Positions 26,009 through 34,347 of a stretch of DNA of 64,000 nt are shown here, one piece after another. The stretch lies in NCBI RefSeq assembly GCF_003854275.1, contig NZ_QTQP01000001.1:124001-188000 (forward strand). The letters run 5' to 3'. Every line of letters starts with the position of its first letter. Within the stretch, counting starts at the first letter, position 1. The notes beneath the pieces are model-generated. The model had not been told where the DNA came from. It ran no database searches and was given only the letters and a program-made list of their open reading frames with translations. The stretch is from Burkholderia sp. Bp8963 (GTDB taxonomy: Bacteria > Pseudomonadota > Gammaproteobacteria > Burkholderiales > Burkholderiaceae). The position numbers and the translations under genes are program-made.

Positions 26009-27394
26009 ATGGTTTCTGGACACGAGCAAGACGGCCTGAAGCGCGGGCTGAAGAATCGGCACATCCAGCTGATTGCGCTCGGCGGCGCGCTCGGCACGGG
26101 GCTTTTCCTCGGCATCGCGCAGACGATCAAGATGGCGGGCCCGTCCGTGCTGCTCGGCTACGCAGTGGCCGGCATCGTCGCGTTTTTCATCATGCGCCAG
26201 CTCGGCGAGATGGTCGTCGACGAGCCGGTGGCCGGCTCGTTCAGCTACTTCGCCGACAAGTACTGCGGCCACTTCACGGGCTTCCTGTCCGGCTGGAACT
26301 ACTGGGTGCTGTACATCCTCGTCAGCATGGCCGAGCTGTCGGCGGTCGGGATCTACGTACAGTACTGGTGGCCGGGCGTGCCGACCTGGGTGTCCGCGCT
26401 CGTGTTCTACGTCGTGATCAACCTGATCAACCTGACGAGCGTCAAGTCGTACGGCGAGACGGAGTTCTGGTTTTCGATCATCAAGGTCGCCGCGATCGTC
26501 GGCATGATCGGCTTCGGCGGCTGGCTGCTTGCGAGCGGCCACGCGGGCCCCGAGGCGAGCGTCGCGAACCTGTGGCAGCACGGCGGCTTTTTCCCGAACG
26601 GCGTGTCGGGCCTCGTGATGTCGATGGCGGCGATCATGTTCTCGTTCGGCGGTCTCGAGCTCGTCGGCATCACCGCGGCTGAAGCGGACGATCCGAAGCG
26701 CAGCATTCCGCGCGCGACCAACCAGGTGATCTACCGCATCCTGATTTTCTACATCGGCGCGCTCGCCGTGCTGCTGTCGCTGTATCCGTGGGAGAAGGTC
26801 GTCTCCGGCGGCAGCCCGTTCGTGCTGATCTTCCACGCGCTCAGCAGCAACCTGGTCGCGAACGTGCTGAACGTCGTCGTGCTGACGGCCGCGCTGTCCG
26901 TCTACAACAGCGGCGTGTACTGCAACAGCCGGATGCTGTTCGGCCTCGCGCAGCAGGGCAACGCGCCGAAGGTGCTGATGTCCGTGAACAAGCGCGGCAT
27001 TCCGCTCGCGGCGCTCGGCGCGTCGGCGCTCGCGACCGGCTTGTGCGTGCTGGTCAACTACTTCATGCCGGGCAAGGCGTTCGAGGTGCTGATGGGCCTC
27101 GTCGTGTCGGCGCTCATCATCAACTGGGCGATGATCAGCCTGATCCACCTGAAGTTCCGCCAGGCCAAGCGTGCGGCGGGACAGCAGACGTTCTTCCGCA
27201 GTCTGGGCTATCCTTTCACGAATTACCTGTGCCTGGCGTTCATGGCCGGCATTCTCGTCGTGATGTACCTGACGCCGGATCTCCGCCTGTCGGTGTACCT
27301 GATCCCGGTATGGCTCGCGGTGCTCGCGGTCGGGTATCGCTTCCGTCAGAAGAATGCCGCCTTTGCGCTGCGCGATCGCGCATCCGCACGGTAA
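26009..27394 (+). CDS. Aromatic/neutral amino acid permease, AAT family
   Basis: 461 residues from ATG 26009, which follows GTGGAGAA. Twelve membrane spans begin after LKRGLKNRHIQLIALGGALGTGLFLG, the family signature also found in AroP, PheP, GabP and CycA. A mid-protein GITAAEADDPKRSIPRATNQV is the conserved cytoplasmic loop. It is a proton-coupled importer. The next gene, an aromatic aminotransferase 72 bases downstream, and the divergent Lrp regulator argue for an aromatic amino acid substrate. Confidence 0.92.
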   Translation: MVSGHEQDGLKRGLKNRHIQLIALGGALGTGLFLGIAQTIKMAGPSVLLGYAVAGIVAFFIMRQLGEMVVDEPVAGSFSYFADKYCGHFTGFLSGWNYWVLYILVSMAELSAVGIYVQYWWPGVPTWVSALVFYVVINLINLTSVKSYGETEFWFSIIKVAAIVGMIGFGGWLLASGHAGPEASVANLWQHGGFFPNGVSGLVMSMAAIMFSFGGLELVGITAAEADDPKRSIPRATNQVIYRILIFYIGALAVLLSLYPWEKVVSGGSPFVLIFHALSSNLVANVLNVVVLTAALSVYNSGVYCNSRMLFGLAQQGNAPKVLMSVNKRGIPLAALGASALATGLCVLVNYFMPGKAFEVLMGLVVSALIINWAMISLIHLKFRQAKRAAGQQTFFRSLGYPFTNYLCLAFMAGILVVMYLTPDLRLSVYLIPVWLAVLAVGYRFRQKNAAFALRDRASAR

Positions 27395-27466
27395 CGGCGG
27401 CCCTGTCCACACAGGCCGCAACGACACCGGCAGCAAGACTTTTCATCCAACGAGACCGATAAAGCC

Positions 27467-28669
27467 ATGTTCGAACACATCGACGCGTATCCGGGCGACC
27501 CGATCCTGACGCTCAACGAGAACTTCCAGAAGGACCCGCGCGAGCAGAAGGTCAACCTCAGCATCGGCATCTATTTCGACGCCGAAGGCCGGATTCCGGT
27601 GATGGACGCCGTCCGCGAAGCCGAGACGGCGCAGCAGCGCGAAATCGGCCCGAAGCCGTACCTGCCGATGGTCGGCATGGCGCCGTACCGCGACGCCGTG
27701 CAGGCACTTGTGTTCGGGGCCGATCACCCGACGCGCGCGGCGGGCCGCATCGCGACCGTGCAGACGCTCGGCGGCTCGGGCGCGCTGAAGGTCGGCGCGG
27801 ATTTCCTGAAGCGCTATTTCCCGGACGCGCAGGTATGGCTGAGCGACCCGAGCTGGGAAAACCACCGCTTCATCTTCGAACGTGCGGGCTTCACGGTGAA
27901 CACGTACCCGTACTATGACGAGGCGACGGGCGGGCTGAAGTTCGATGCGATGCTCACGGCGATCAATGCGCTGCCCGCGCGCAGTGTCGTGCTGCTGCAC
28001 GCGTGCTGCCACAACCCGACCGGCGTCGACCTCGACGAAGGCCAGTGGCAGAAGCTGATCGACGTGATCGAGGCGCGCGAGCTGCTGCCGTTCGTCGACA
28101 TGGCTTACCAGGGCTTCGGTGCGGGCCTCGACGCGGATGCGTTCGCGGTGCGCGAGCTGGCCCGCCGCGGGCTGCCGGCACTCGTCGCGAACTCGTTCTC
28201 GAAGAACTTCTCGCTGTACGGCGAGCGGGTCGGCGGCCTGAGCGTGATCTGCGAGGACGCCGCCGCGGCGGACCGCGTGCTCGGCCAGCTCGCCGGCGCG
28301 GTGCGCTCGAACTACAGCAATCCGCCGATCCACGGCGCGAAGCTCGTGTCGACCGTGCTCAACACGCCCGCGCTGCGCAAGCAGTGGGAGGAAGAGCTCG
28401 CGGCGATGTGCCGCCGCATCGCGCGGATGCGCCAGTCGATCCACGACGGCCTGCGCGACCACGTGAGCGGTGAAGCGCTCACGCGTTACGTGAAGCAGCG
28501 CGGCATGTTCACGTACACGGGCCTGACCGAATCGCAGGTCGACGCGCTGCGCGAAGTGCACGGCGTGTACATCCTGCGCTCGGGCCGGATGTGCGTCGCG
28601 GGCCTGAACGACTCGAACGTCGGCATCGTTTCCGACGCGATCGCGAAGGTGCTGAAGAGCGGCGTCTGA
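27467..28669 (+). CDS. tyrB: Aromatic amino acid aminotransferase
   Basis: 400 residues, class I PLP-dependent aminotransferase of the AspC/TyrB branch. The PLP lysine is Lys246 in NSFSKNFSLYGER; the HNPTG motif at 182-186 and DMAYQGFG at 211-218 bind cofactor and substrate. It interconverts aromatic amino acids and their 2-oxo acids with 2-oxoglutarate/glutamate. Downstream of an amino acid permease and Lrp regulator it forms an uptake and transamination unit. AspC is the alternative; context favours TyrB. Confidence 0.88.
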   Translation: MFEHIDAYPGDPILTLNENFQKDPREQKVNLSIGIYFDAEGRIPVMDAVREAETAQQREIGPKPYLPMVGMAPYRDAVQALVFGADHPTRAAGRIATVQTLGGSGALKVGADFLKRYFPDAQVWLSDPSWENHRFIFERAGFTVNTYPYYDEATGGLKFDAMLTAINALPARSVVLLHACCHNPTGVDLDEGQWQKLIDVIEARELLPFVDMAYQGFGAGLDADAFAVRELARRGLPALVANSFSKNFSLYGERVGGLSVICEDAAAADRVLGQLAGAVRSNYSNPPIHGAKLVSTVLNTPALRKQWEEELAAMCRRIARMRQSIHDGLRDHVSGEALTRYVKQRGMFTYTGLTESQVDALREVHGVYILRSGRMCVAGLNDSNVGIVSDAIAKVLKSGV

Positions 28670-28715
28670 TCCGGCGTCCGGCCGATATGCGCGCCAAGTG
28701 CGCGCGTTTCGCATG

Positions 28716-28754
28716 AAACCGGCTGTCCTCGTTGCGGGGGCAGCCGGTTTTTTT
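28716..28754 (+). terminator. Rho-independent terminator after the aminotransferase
   Basis: aaaccggctg and cagccggttt form a 10-bp stem with a 15-base loop, followed directly by a run of T. It ends the permease-aminotransferase transcript. Confidence 0.85.
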
Positions 28755-28859
28755 CATGCCGGCCGCGCTGCGGCGCCGCACGGCTGTCGCGGCCGTGCGC
28801 GTGGCGGTACGATGCGCGGATGGATCGTGATGATCGTCAAGTCGAGGAGCACCCTGCGA

Positions 28860-29258
28860 ATGAGCATTCGAATCGTGCAGTTGGGCTCGCCGCGTGCGGA
28901 CGGCGAGGGCGTGCGGATCGGTACGGTGCGGCGTCCGCCGCGCGGCGTGCCGAAGGCCGAGTTTGCGTCGCGCAACTATTACGACGTGTGGCTGCCGACG
29001 CTGTCGCCGACGCCTGAGCTCGTTGCGCAGGCGCTGCACGCCGAAACCGAAGCCGACTGGCGTGCGTTCGTGCGCAAGTTCCGCGCGGAGATGAGTCACG
29101 GCGATGCGCCGAAGGTGCTGGACCTGCTGGCCACGTTGTCGGCGACCTCGCAGTTCTCGATCGGCTGCTATTGCGAGAACGAGCACCGCTGCCACCGCAG
29201 CATCCTGCGCGACCTGCTCGCCGAGCGCGGCGCGGTGATCGAGCCGGGCGTGTCCTGA
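28860..29258 (+). CDS. DUF488 domain protein
   Basis: 132 residues. ATG 28860 follows CGAGGAG. The protein opens IRIVQLGSPR and contains YYDVWLPTLSPTPELV, and its C-terminal FSIGCYCENEHRCHRSILRDLL has the conserved Cys/His motif of DUF488. The family is small, cytoplasmic and of unknown function; the CxCxxxxRCHR cluster suggests metal binding or redox. It stands alone, after a terminator. Confidence 0.87.
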   Translation: MSIRIVQLGSPRADGEGVRIGTVRRPPRGVPKAEFASRNYYDVWLPTLSPTPELVAQALHAETEADWRAFVRKFRAEMSHGDAPKVLDLLATLSATSQFSIGCYCENEHRCHRSILRDLLAERGAVIEPGVS

Positions 29259-29289
29259 GCGGCCGGGCGGCGCTGTCAGTCCAACGCGC

Positions 29290-29733
29290 TCACGCTACCG
29301 CTGCGTCCGGCGCTTCCCACGGCGGCAGATCGGCCCAGCCGAGCGGGCCGTAGACCGTGCCACCCGCCGATTCGACCGTCTCGACGAAGGCCTGCAGTGT
29401 CGCGCCGCCCCATACGAGCAGCGCGTTGGCGTCGAGGAAGTTCTCGCTGCGCAGCCACGGCACGGTGCCGCGATTGATCTGCTCGACGCTATATGCGCCG
29501 CCGTGCCGCCCGGCTTCGGGTGGCAGCAACAGCGGCGCGTCGAACGCGACCTTCAGCACTTGCGTGCGCGAATCGCTGTAAGGCGGCTTCGCGACCGCCT
29601 GGTACGGAATCGACGCCCAGCTTTCGCCGCATTGCTCGTCGAGCGGCAGGCACGTGAAGTACGCCCACGGCGCGCGCACGAAGCACAGGCGGTACAGATC
29701 GCGGGCGCCGTCCAGATTCGCTATCAGGCTCAT
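29290..29733 (-). CDS. Hypothetical protein, 147 residues
   Basis: Start chosen at ATG 29733, where coding character begins; the open frame extends further without it. The protein is soluble with no signal peptide or membrane span. It contains APWAYFTCLPLDEQCGESWA near the N-terminus and an aromatic-rich centre. No domain I recognise. It converges with the DUF488 gene, with only about 30 bases between them. Probably a real gene because codon use agrees with the neighbours. Confidence 0.6.
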   Translation of the reverse strand: MSLIANLDGARDLYRLCFVRAPWAYFTCLPLDEQCGESWASIPYQAVAKPPYSDSRTQVLKVAFDAPLLLPPEAGRHGGAYSVEQINRGTVPWLRSENFLDANALLVWGGATLQAFVETVESAGGTVYGPLGWADLPPWEAPDAAVA

Positions 29734-29911
29734 CGAAGATCCAGTGCAAATCACTGCCCCGTATGCCGGCGCGCGCCGCGTGCGGGGCGTTCGCGCGAAT
29801 CGGGCCGATCGCGCCCGCGCGTGCCGGTTTACTTCCTTTGACCGCACGGCGGCCGCTGCGTTGAGCGGCGTTGAGCAACGTCATGCGGTGCGGGCCGGAC
29901 GCACGACTCGC

Positions 29912-29952
29912 TTGACGTGGGTCAAGCGCGCGGCGGCGCGCGCCTCTATGCT
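29912..29952 (+). promoter_or_regulatory. Anr/FNR-box promoter before the 79-residue gene
   Basis: TTGACGTGGGTCAA (29912-29925) is a perfect FNR-family palindrome. TATGCT (29947-29952) lies 35 bases downstream of the box start, the spacing of a class II promoter where the activator centres near -41.5. The context TCTATGCT recurs at 52346-52353 with the same spacing. The Anr-type regulator at 30907 is the likely activator under low oxygen. Confidence 0.75.
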
Positions 29953-30058
29953 CACCTCATGGACGCAACGGGTCGGTGGCACGCATGTGGTGGCAGCCGG
30001 TTCCGTGCGGCCGGCCCGTCAGGCGGGCGGGATGCGGCGGCGGCCGCGGGAGGAGCAG

Positions 30059-30298
30059 ATGACGCTGTCGGGCAACATCCGGGAAGGCGACTGGACGGTC
30101 GAGGTCGAGACGCGGCCTGACGATGCGGGCGGGTTTCGCTGTCGCGTGCGGGTCGAGCACGGCGCCGGTCCTGCCCGGTTCGAGCACGCGTTCGAGCATG
30201 GCCACGTGTATCCGACGGAGCGCGAGGCGGTGCTCGAAGGGTTGCGGGCCGGCATGACGTGGATCGAGCTGAAGCTGTCGCAGGTATTCAACGTATAG
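30059..30298 (+). CDS. Small hypothetical protein, 79 residues, Anr-regulated candidate
   Basis: ATG 30059 follows a strong AGGAG (30051-30055). The protein is short and soluble: GDWTVEVETRPDDAGGFRCRV opens it, then an acidic/histidine segment (FEHAFEHGHVYPTEREAV) and a C-terminal helix. I do not recognise the family. It lies about 130 bases after an Anr-type promoter and 200 bases before the HPF-like gene, so it probably belongs to the low-oxygen group. Confidence 0.7.
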   Translation: MTLSGNIREGDWTVEVETRPDDAGGFRCRVRVEHGAGPARFEHAFEHGHVYPTEREAVLEGLRAGMTWIELKLSQVFNV

Positions 30299-30497
30299 GC
30301 ACGGGATGACGCAATAACGGGAACGCGCACGCGGGGGCGTGCGTGCAACGCGCGGCGGGATCGCGCACGATGCCGGTCGGACTGCGGCCGGCGAGAACAG
30401 ACCACGCAGTCACAGATGAATCTTCGCCGTGCCGCGGACAAGCGGGCGGCGCATGCAAGGCGGTCGGCGCGAGGGCGACCCCGTCAGGAGAAACAAC

Positions 30498-30836
30498 ATG
30501 GGCATGGGGATGCAGATCGCCTATTTCGGGTTCGCCGGCTCGGCCGCGCTGGAAGCGGAAGCCGGCGCACAACTGGTGCGGCTCGACCGGTTCCGTGCGC
30601 TGATCAGCGGTTGCCATCTGGCGATCGAGTCGCGGGCGACCGGCCCCGGCCAGCGCGCGTACGACGTGCGGCTCGACCTGATCACCCGTAACAACGAGCT
30701 GAAGCCGGTGCCGCACTGCGTCGGCGACGACGCGAACGAAGCGGTGCGCTGCGCATTCGCGCAAGCAGAGCGCGAGCTGCTCGCATGGCAGGTCGCCGTG
30801 CCGAAAGGGCCGTCAGGCGCGCATGCGCTGCGTTGA
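30498..30836 (+). CDS. HPF/RaiA-like ribosome-associated protein
   Basis: 112 residues. ATG 30498 follows CAGGAGAAA. The alpha/beta pattern of the hibernation-promoting/S30AE domain is recognisable: a helix with LVRLDRFRALISGCHLAIES, a YDVRLDLITRNNELK strand pair and a C-terminal AVRCAFAQAERELLAW helix. Family members bind 30S subunits and silence or dimerise ribosomes in stress. It sits next to the Anr-type regulator, fitting a role in low-oxygen dormancy. The match is by pattern only. Confidence 0.6.
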   Translation: MGMGMQIAYFGFAGSAALEAEAGAQLVRLDRFRALISGCHLAIESRATGPGQRAYDVRLDLITRNNELKPVPHCVGDDANEAVRCAFAQAERELLAWQVAVPKGPSGAHALR

Positions 30837-30906
30837 CGAACAGAGCGCGGCGGATGTGTGCCGGGTGCGAGTCGCGTGTGTGCGTGACGCGTCGCCGTGC
30901 GCTGCG

Positions 30907-31686
30907 TCACACGCGCGCGAGCGCTTCCGCGTCGAGGATGCGCACGCGCTTGCCATGCGTCTCGACGAGCGATTCGCGATGGAACCGGGAGAACATCCGG
31001 CTGACGGTCTCGAGCTTCATCCCGAGATAGCAGCCGATTTCCTCGCGCGTCATCCGCAGGTTGAACTCGGACGCCGAGTAGCCGCGCGCCTGGAAGCGCG
31101 ACGACAGGTTCAGCAGGAACTGCGCGACGCGCTGTTCGGCCGACATCGTGCCGAGCAGCAGCATCTGGCTCGATTCCCGGACGATCTCGCTGCTCAGCAT
31201 CTGGTACAGGAAGTGCTGCATCGGCTTCATCTCGCGGCACGCGGCCTCGAGCGGCCCGAACGGGATGATGCACACGACGCTGTCCTCGAGCGCGATTGCG
31301 TCGCAGCAATGGTGGCCGCCGCCGATGCCGTCCATGCCGAGCGTTTCGCCGGCGATCTGGAAGCCCGTCACCTGTTCGCGGCCGTCGCGATGCACCATGA
31401 CCGTCTTGAACGAGCCCGCGCGCACCGCGTAGATGCTCTGGAACGGATCGTCCGCGCGGAACAGCGCGTCGCCCTGCCGGACGTGGCGGGTCGTGCAGAT
31501 GATCGCGTCGAGCCGGCCGTAGTCGGCCGCCGTCAGCTGCGGCGGCAGGCACATCGAGCGCATCGCGCAAACCGAGCAGCGCGCGGTCGGGTGTTTCGGG
31601 GCATCGGCGCGCGCGATCGCGTGAAGCGGGATCGGCGGCCGCGGTGCGACGGGCACGGCGGCTGCGCTAACGGATGCTGAGGACAT
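30907..31686 (-). CDS. anr: Crp/Fnr-family regulator with iron-sulfur cysteines (Anr type)
   Basis: 259 residues from ATG 31686. Cys37, Cys40 and Cys46 (CSVCAMRSMC) plus Cys127 or Cys128 (HHCC) match the four ligands of the oxygen-labile [4Fe-4S] cluster in FNR/Anr. A cyclic-nucleotide-type beta roll follows, then a winged helix with LETVSR, whose Glu and Arg read the TTGAT half-site. It should switch on low-oxygen genes; three matching promoters lie in this window. A lone receiver gene precedes it by 17 bases, so the two are co-transcribed. Confidence 0.9.
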   Translation of the reverse strand: MSSASVSAAAVPVAPRPPIPLHAIARADAPKHPTARCSVCAMRSMCLPPQLTAADYGRLDAIICTTRHVRQGDALFRADDPFQSIYAVRAGSFKTVMVHRDGREQVTGFQIAGETLGMDGIGGGHHCCDAIALEDSVVCIIPFGPLEAACREMKPMQHFLYQMLSSEIVRESSQMLLLGTMSAEQRVAQFLLNLSSRFQARGYSASEFNLRMTREEIGCYLGMKLETVSRMFSRFHRESLVETHGKRVRILDAEALARV

Positions 31687-31703
31687 ATGCAACTCCGGCA
31701 CTT

Positions 31704-32111
31704 TCAGGGGTGGTGCACGCGACGCGCGCGCACCAGGGATTCGATCACATGGCATGCTGCGTCGAATTCGGCGGTCTTGTCGAAGAAGTAATCCGCGCCG
31801 GCCGTCGCACAAGCCTCCCTGAATGCCGGCGCCGAGTGATTCGTCAGCACGATCGTGATGACGCGTGGCGCGTACTTCGACAGCGTCCCGATCAGATCGA
31901 GGCCGCTGCCGTCCGCGAGCCGCAGGTCGACGATCACGACATCCGCCTGGCACCGGCGGATGTGCGCCCACGCACCCTGGCCGTCTTCCGCTTCGCCGAC
32001 GACGTCGACGCCGCGGATTGCGCCGACGAGCAGTGCGATCCTCCGCCGCACGGCGAACGCGTGATCGACGAGGAACACCCTGAGCGCGGCGGGTGACAGG
32101 CTGGCATTCAT
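31704..32111 (-). CDS. Single-domain response regulator
   Basis: 135 residues: a receiver domain with no output part. The phospho-acceptor is Asp62 (VVIVDLRLADGSG), with Thr90 and Lys112 (FFDKTAEF) in place. The usual acidic pair is reduced to Asp16-His17, so magnesium binding may be weakened. Such CheY/Spo0F-like proteins pass phosphate or bind partners. It is immediately upstream of the Anr-type regulator in one transcript, suggesting it tunes that regulator or reports on a sensor kinase such as the one at 44896. The partner is unknown. Confidence 0.87.
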   Translation of the reverse strand: MNASLSPAALRVFLVDHAFAVRRRIALLVGAIRGVDVVGEAEDGQGAWAHIRRCQADVVIVDLRLADGSGLDLIGTLSKYAPRVITIVLTNHSAPAFREACATAGADYFFDKTAEFDAACHVIESLVRARRVHHP

Positions 32112-32186
32112 GAGAGCCAGTATCGTGTTGCGCCGCCAAAAAGGAAATCGGCCGAATTGGAAGTTTGCGTAGGCAGGTTCGCCGCG

Positions 32187-32206
32187 TTGTAGGGTTTTTC
32201 CTACAA
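32187..32206. promoter_or_regulatory. Perfect dyad TTGTAGG-N6-CCTACAA
   Basis: Seven-base arms around gttttt lie in the 160-base gap upstream of the lone receiver gene (minus strand). It could be an operator for a NarL/FixJ-type regulator, or a hairpin. The gap contains nothing else I can name. Confidence 0.4.
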
Positions 32207-32271
32207 TGCGTGGCGCGGCATGGACGCGTAACCGCGGCGTGCGCCGCCGTTACTCGCCCGCGCCGCTGGCC

Positions 32272-33210
32272 TCAGGCGCCGCCGCGTGCGGCGAGGGCGT
32301 CGCGCGCGGTGCGGCACGCGGCGAGATCCCATGCCGCGCAGCCGACGCTCTTGAACAGCAGCGGCCCGCTACGCTCGAACGTGCCGCGCAGCACGTCGGC
32401 GAGCGACGCGACGCTGCGCCAGTCGACCTGCGCGAGGATCAGGTCGCCCGCTTCGTGGCGCGCGCCGGCCGGATCGTCGACGACGAGCCGGCTGTTGCGG
32501 ACGGTACCCGCATCGATTTCCGCCGCATCGGCCGTGAATGCGCCGACGCCGACCACGAGCCGGCCTTCGCGCGCCGCTTCACGGTAAACCGGCGTGCGGC
32601 TCGTCGTCAGCGTGACGACGACGTCGATCGTGTCGGCAATCGGGCTGTCCGGCTCGAGCGGCGTGAGCTGCGGCGCATGCGCGCGATGGGTCGCGCAGAA
32701 TTCGGCGGCGCTGGCCGCGCGGGTGCCGCGCACGTACAGGCGCGCAGCGGGGAAGATCGCCGCGAGCGCTTCCGCATGATTGGCCGCCTGCTTGCCGGTG
32801 CCGATCAGCAGGATCTCGCGCGGCGCGTCGCCATGCAGCGCCTGGATTCCGAGCGCGGTGATCGCGGCGGTGCGGCGGCCGGTGACGGTCGGGCCGTCGA
32901 GCACGAAACGCATCTCGCCGGTGAGCGCGTCGCACGCGATGACCTGCCCGAGGATCGTCGGCAGCCCGCGCGCGCTGTTGCCGGGACACACGTTGACGAG
33001 CTTGTGGATTGCCAGGTCGTGAGCGCTCGACGGCATCGACAGCATCACGCCGCCTGCCTGCAGCGGCACGACGAGGCGCTCCGGGCTGACGATCTCGCCC
33101 GCCGCGTATTCGACGACGGTTTGCCTGAGCGTCGCGAGCAGCGCCGGATAGTCGAGCAGCGCGGCCGTCGCGGCCGCATCGAAAACGGGAATCTGGGAAA
33201 GAGCGGTCAT
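32272..33210 (-). CDS. lhpI: Delta1-pyrroline-2-carboxylate reductase (ornithine cyclodeaminase family)
   Basis: 312 residues. The Rossmann NAD(P) motif ILLIGTGKQAANHAEAL is near 136-152; LDGPTVTGRRTAAITALG near 103-120 is the substrate-side signature of the ornithine cyclodeaminase/mu-crystallin family. The enzyme reduces Delta1-pyrroline-2-carboxylate to L-proline. The family also contains alanine dehydrogenases and cyclodeaminases; I favour Pyr2C reductase because the cluster holds a trans-3-hydroxy-L-proline dehydratase, whose product is Pyr2C. Divergent from the GntR regulator. Confidence 0.8.
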   Translation of the reverse strand: MTALSQIPVFDAAATAALLDYPALLATLRQTVVEYAAGEIVSPERLVVPLQAGGVMLSMPSSAHDLAIHKLVNVCPGNSARGLPTILGQVIACDALTGEMRFVLDGPTVTGRRTAAITALGIQALHGDAPREILLIGTGKQAANHAEALAAIFPAARLYVRGTRAASAAEFCATHRAHAPQLTPLEPDSPIADTIDVVVTLTTSRTPVYREAAREGRLVVGVGAFTADAAEIDAGTVRNSRLVVDDPAGARHEAGDLILAQVDWRSVASLADVLRGTFERSGPLLFKSVGCAAWDLAACRTARDALAARGGA

Positions 33211-33362
33211 CGTGCGAGTCGGAATGTCGGGTGAGCGTGGACGGGCGGGCGACCAGTGCGCCCGGTGCGTGGCTGCCGGATACCGCAAAACAGGCGGTCT
33301 GGATCGAATCTATACCAGCAGCTGGCGGAATGGCAAGCCAGAAAATGCAGCGAGGCGTTAAT

Positions 33363-33385
33363 TTTGGTTCTAATATCAGTCCAAA
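33363..33385. promoter_or_regulatory. Candidate GntR operator between lhpI and the regulator
   Basis: tttgg and ccaaa arms 13 bases apart, with a TTGGTTCTAA core, resemble the stronger dyad at 34315-34336. Placed in the 277-base divergent region, it could control both lhpI and the regulator gene. The match is imperfect. Confidence 0.45.
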
Positions 33386-33487
33386 GGAGCGCGCCGGGCC
33401 GCATCGGGCAGACGACGCGGCGCGCGGCTCCGGTATAGTGCGAACCCATTCCGATTCACGACCAGAACACCCGGCAGGAGCTTCACG

Positions 33488-34225
33488 ATGTCGTCCGCGC
33501 GCCCCGAATTCTTCGAAAGCGGCTTCCGGCCGCTGCAAATCTACGAGCAGGTCGCCGAACGGATTCGCGACGAGATCCGCGCGGGGCGCTACGCGCCCGA
33601 TTCCCGGCTGCCGTCCGAGCGCGAACTCGCGGCGCTGTTCAAGGTCGGCCGCCCGGCCGTACGCGAGGCACTCGGCGCGCTGCAGAACGAAGGGCTCGTG
33701 TTCACGAAGCGCAACTCGGGCACCTATGTCGTGCCGGCGCCGCTCGACGTGCTCGAGCGGGCCGGCCTTATGCGCGACGCGGCCGAGGCGGACGTCAGCC
33801 CGACCTCGACGCTCGACGTGCGGCTGATTCTCGAGCCCGCGATTGCGCGCCTCGCGGCTGCGCAGGGCCGGCCGGACCCGGTCGCGGAAGGCTATCTCGC
33901 GCAGATGGAGACGATCACCGACGTCGACGACCCGCACCAGCGCGCGCTGTGGAACGAGAGCGACCGGCTGTTCCATCGGCAGATCGCACTGATGACGGGC
34001 GACGCGCTGATCGTGAAGATCGCCGACGAGGTCGCGAAGACGATGGACCAGCCGCTGTGGAAGCGCCTGAAGGACGACGGGATCTACGACGCGGGCCGGA
34101 TCCGGCTCTACGTATCCGAGCACCGGCTGATCTACGAGGCGATCGTGTCGGGCGACGCCGACGCGGCCGCGTTCTACGTCGAGCAGCACATTCGCCGCGT
34201 GCGGCGCGACATCGCGCCGAAGTGA
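33488..34225 (+). CDS. GntR-family regulator, FadR subfamily
   Basis: 245 residues. The N-terminal winged helix (LPSERELAALFKVGRPAVREALGALQNEGLV) is followed by an all-helical FCD ligand domain whose metal-binding residues appear as Asp/His (ESDRLFHRQIA and the later SEHRLIYEAI). Such proteins usually repress catabolic genes until an intermediate binds. It lies between lhpI and the binding-protein gene, each preceded by a TTGG/CCAA dyad, so it should be the local repressor for hydroxyproline use. Confidence 0.9.
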   Translation: MSSARPEFFESGFRPLQIYEQVAERIRDEIRAGRYAPDSRLPSERELAALFKVGRPAVREALGALQNEGLVFTKRNSGTYVVPAPLDVLERAGLMRDAAEADVSPTSTLDVRLILEPAIARLAAAQGRPDPVAEGYLAQMETITDVDDPHQRALWNESDRLFHRQIALMTGDALIVKIADEVAKTMDQPLWKRLKDDGIYDAGRIRLYVSEHRLIYEAIVSGDADAAAFYVEQHIRRVRRDIAPK

Positions 34226-34284
34226 GCCGTTCGGAAGCACGCTGGTTCGCGATCAGACCAGATTTCTGACCAATTTTTTTGAAA

Positions 34285-34336
34285 TTGCTTGCGTAGTGAC
34301 CACGCGTATCCTACATTGGTTTAACTAAAAACCAAT
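34285..34336 (+). promoter_or_regulatory. Promoter and operator before the ABC binding-protein gene
   Basis: TTGCTT (34285-34290), a 16-base spacer and TATCCT (34307-34312) make a plausible promoter. The dyad attggttt/aaaccaat (34315-34322 and 34329-34336) covers its start site, a repressor position. A second TCAGACCAG/CTGACCAAT motif lies at about 34254-34274. The GntR protein is the likely ligand. Confidence 0.65.
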
Positions 34337-34347
34337 CAGGAGACATC

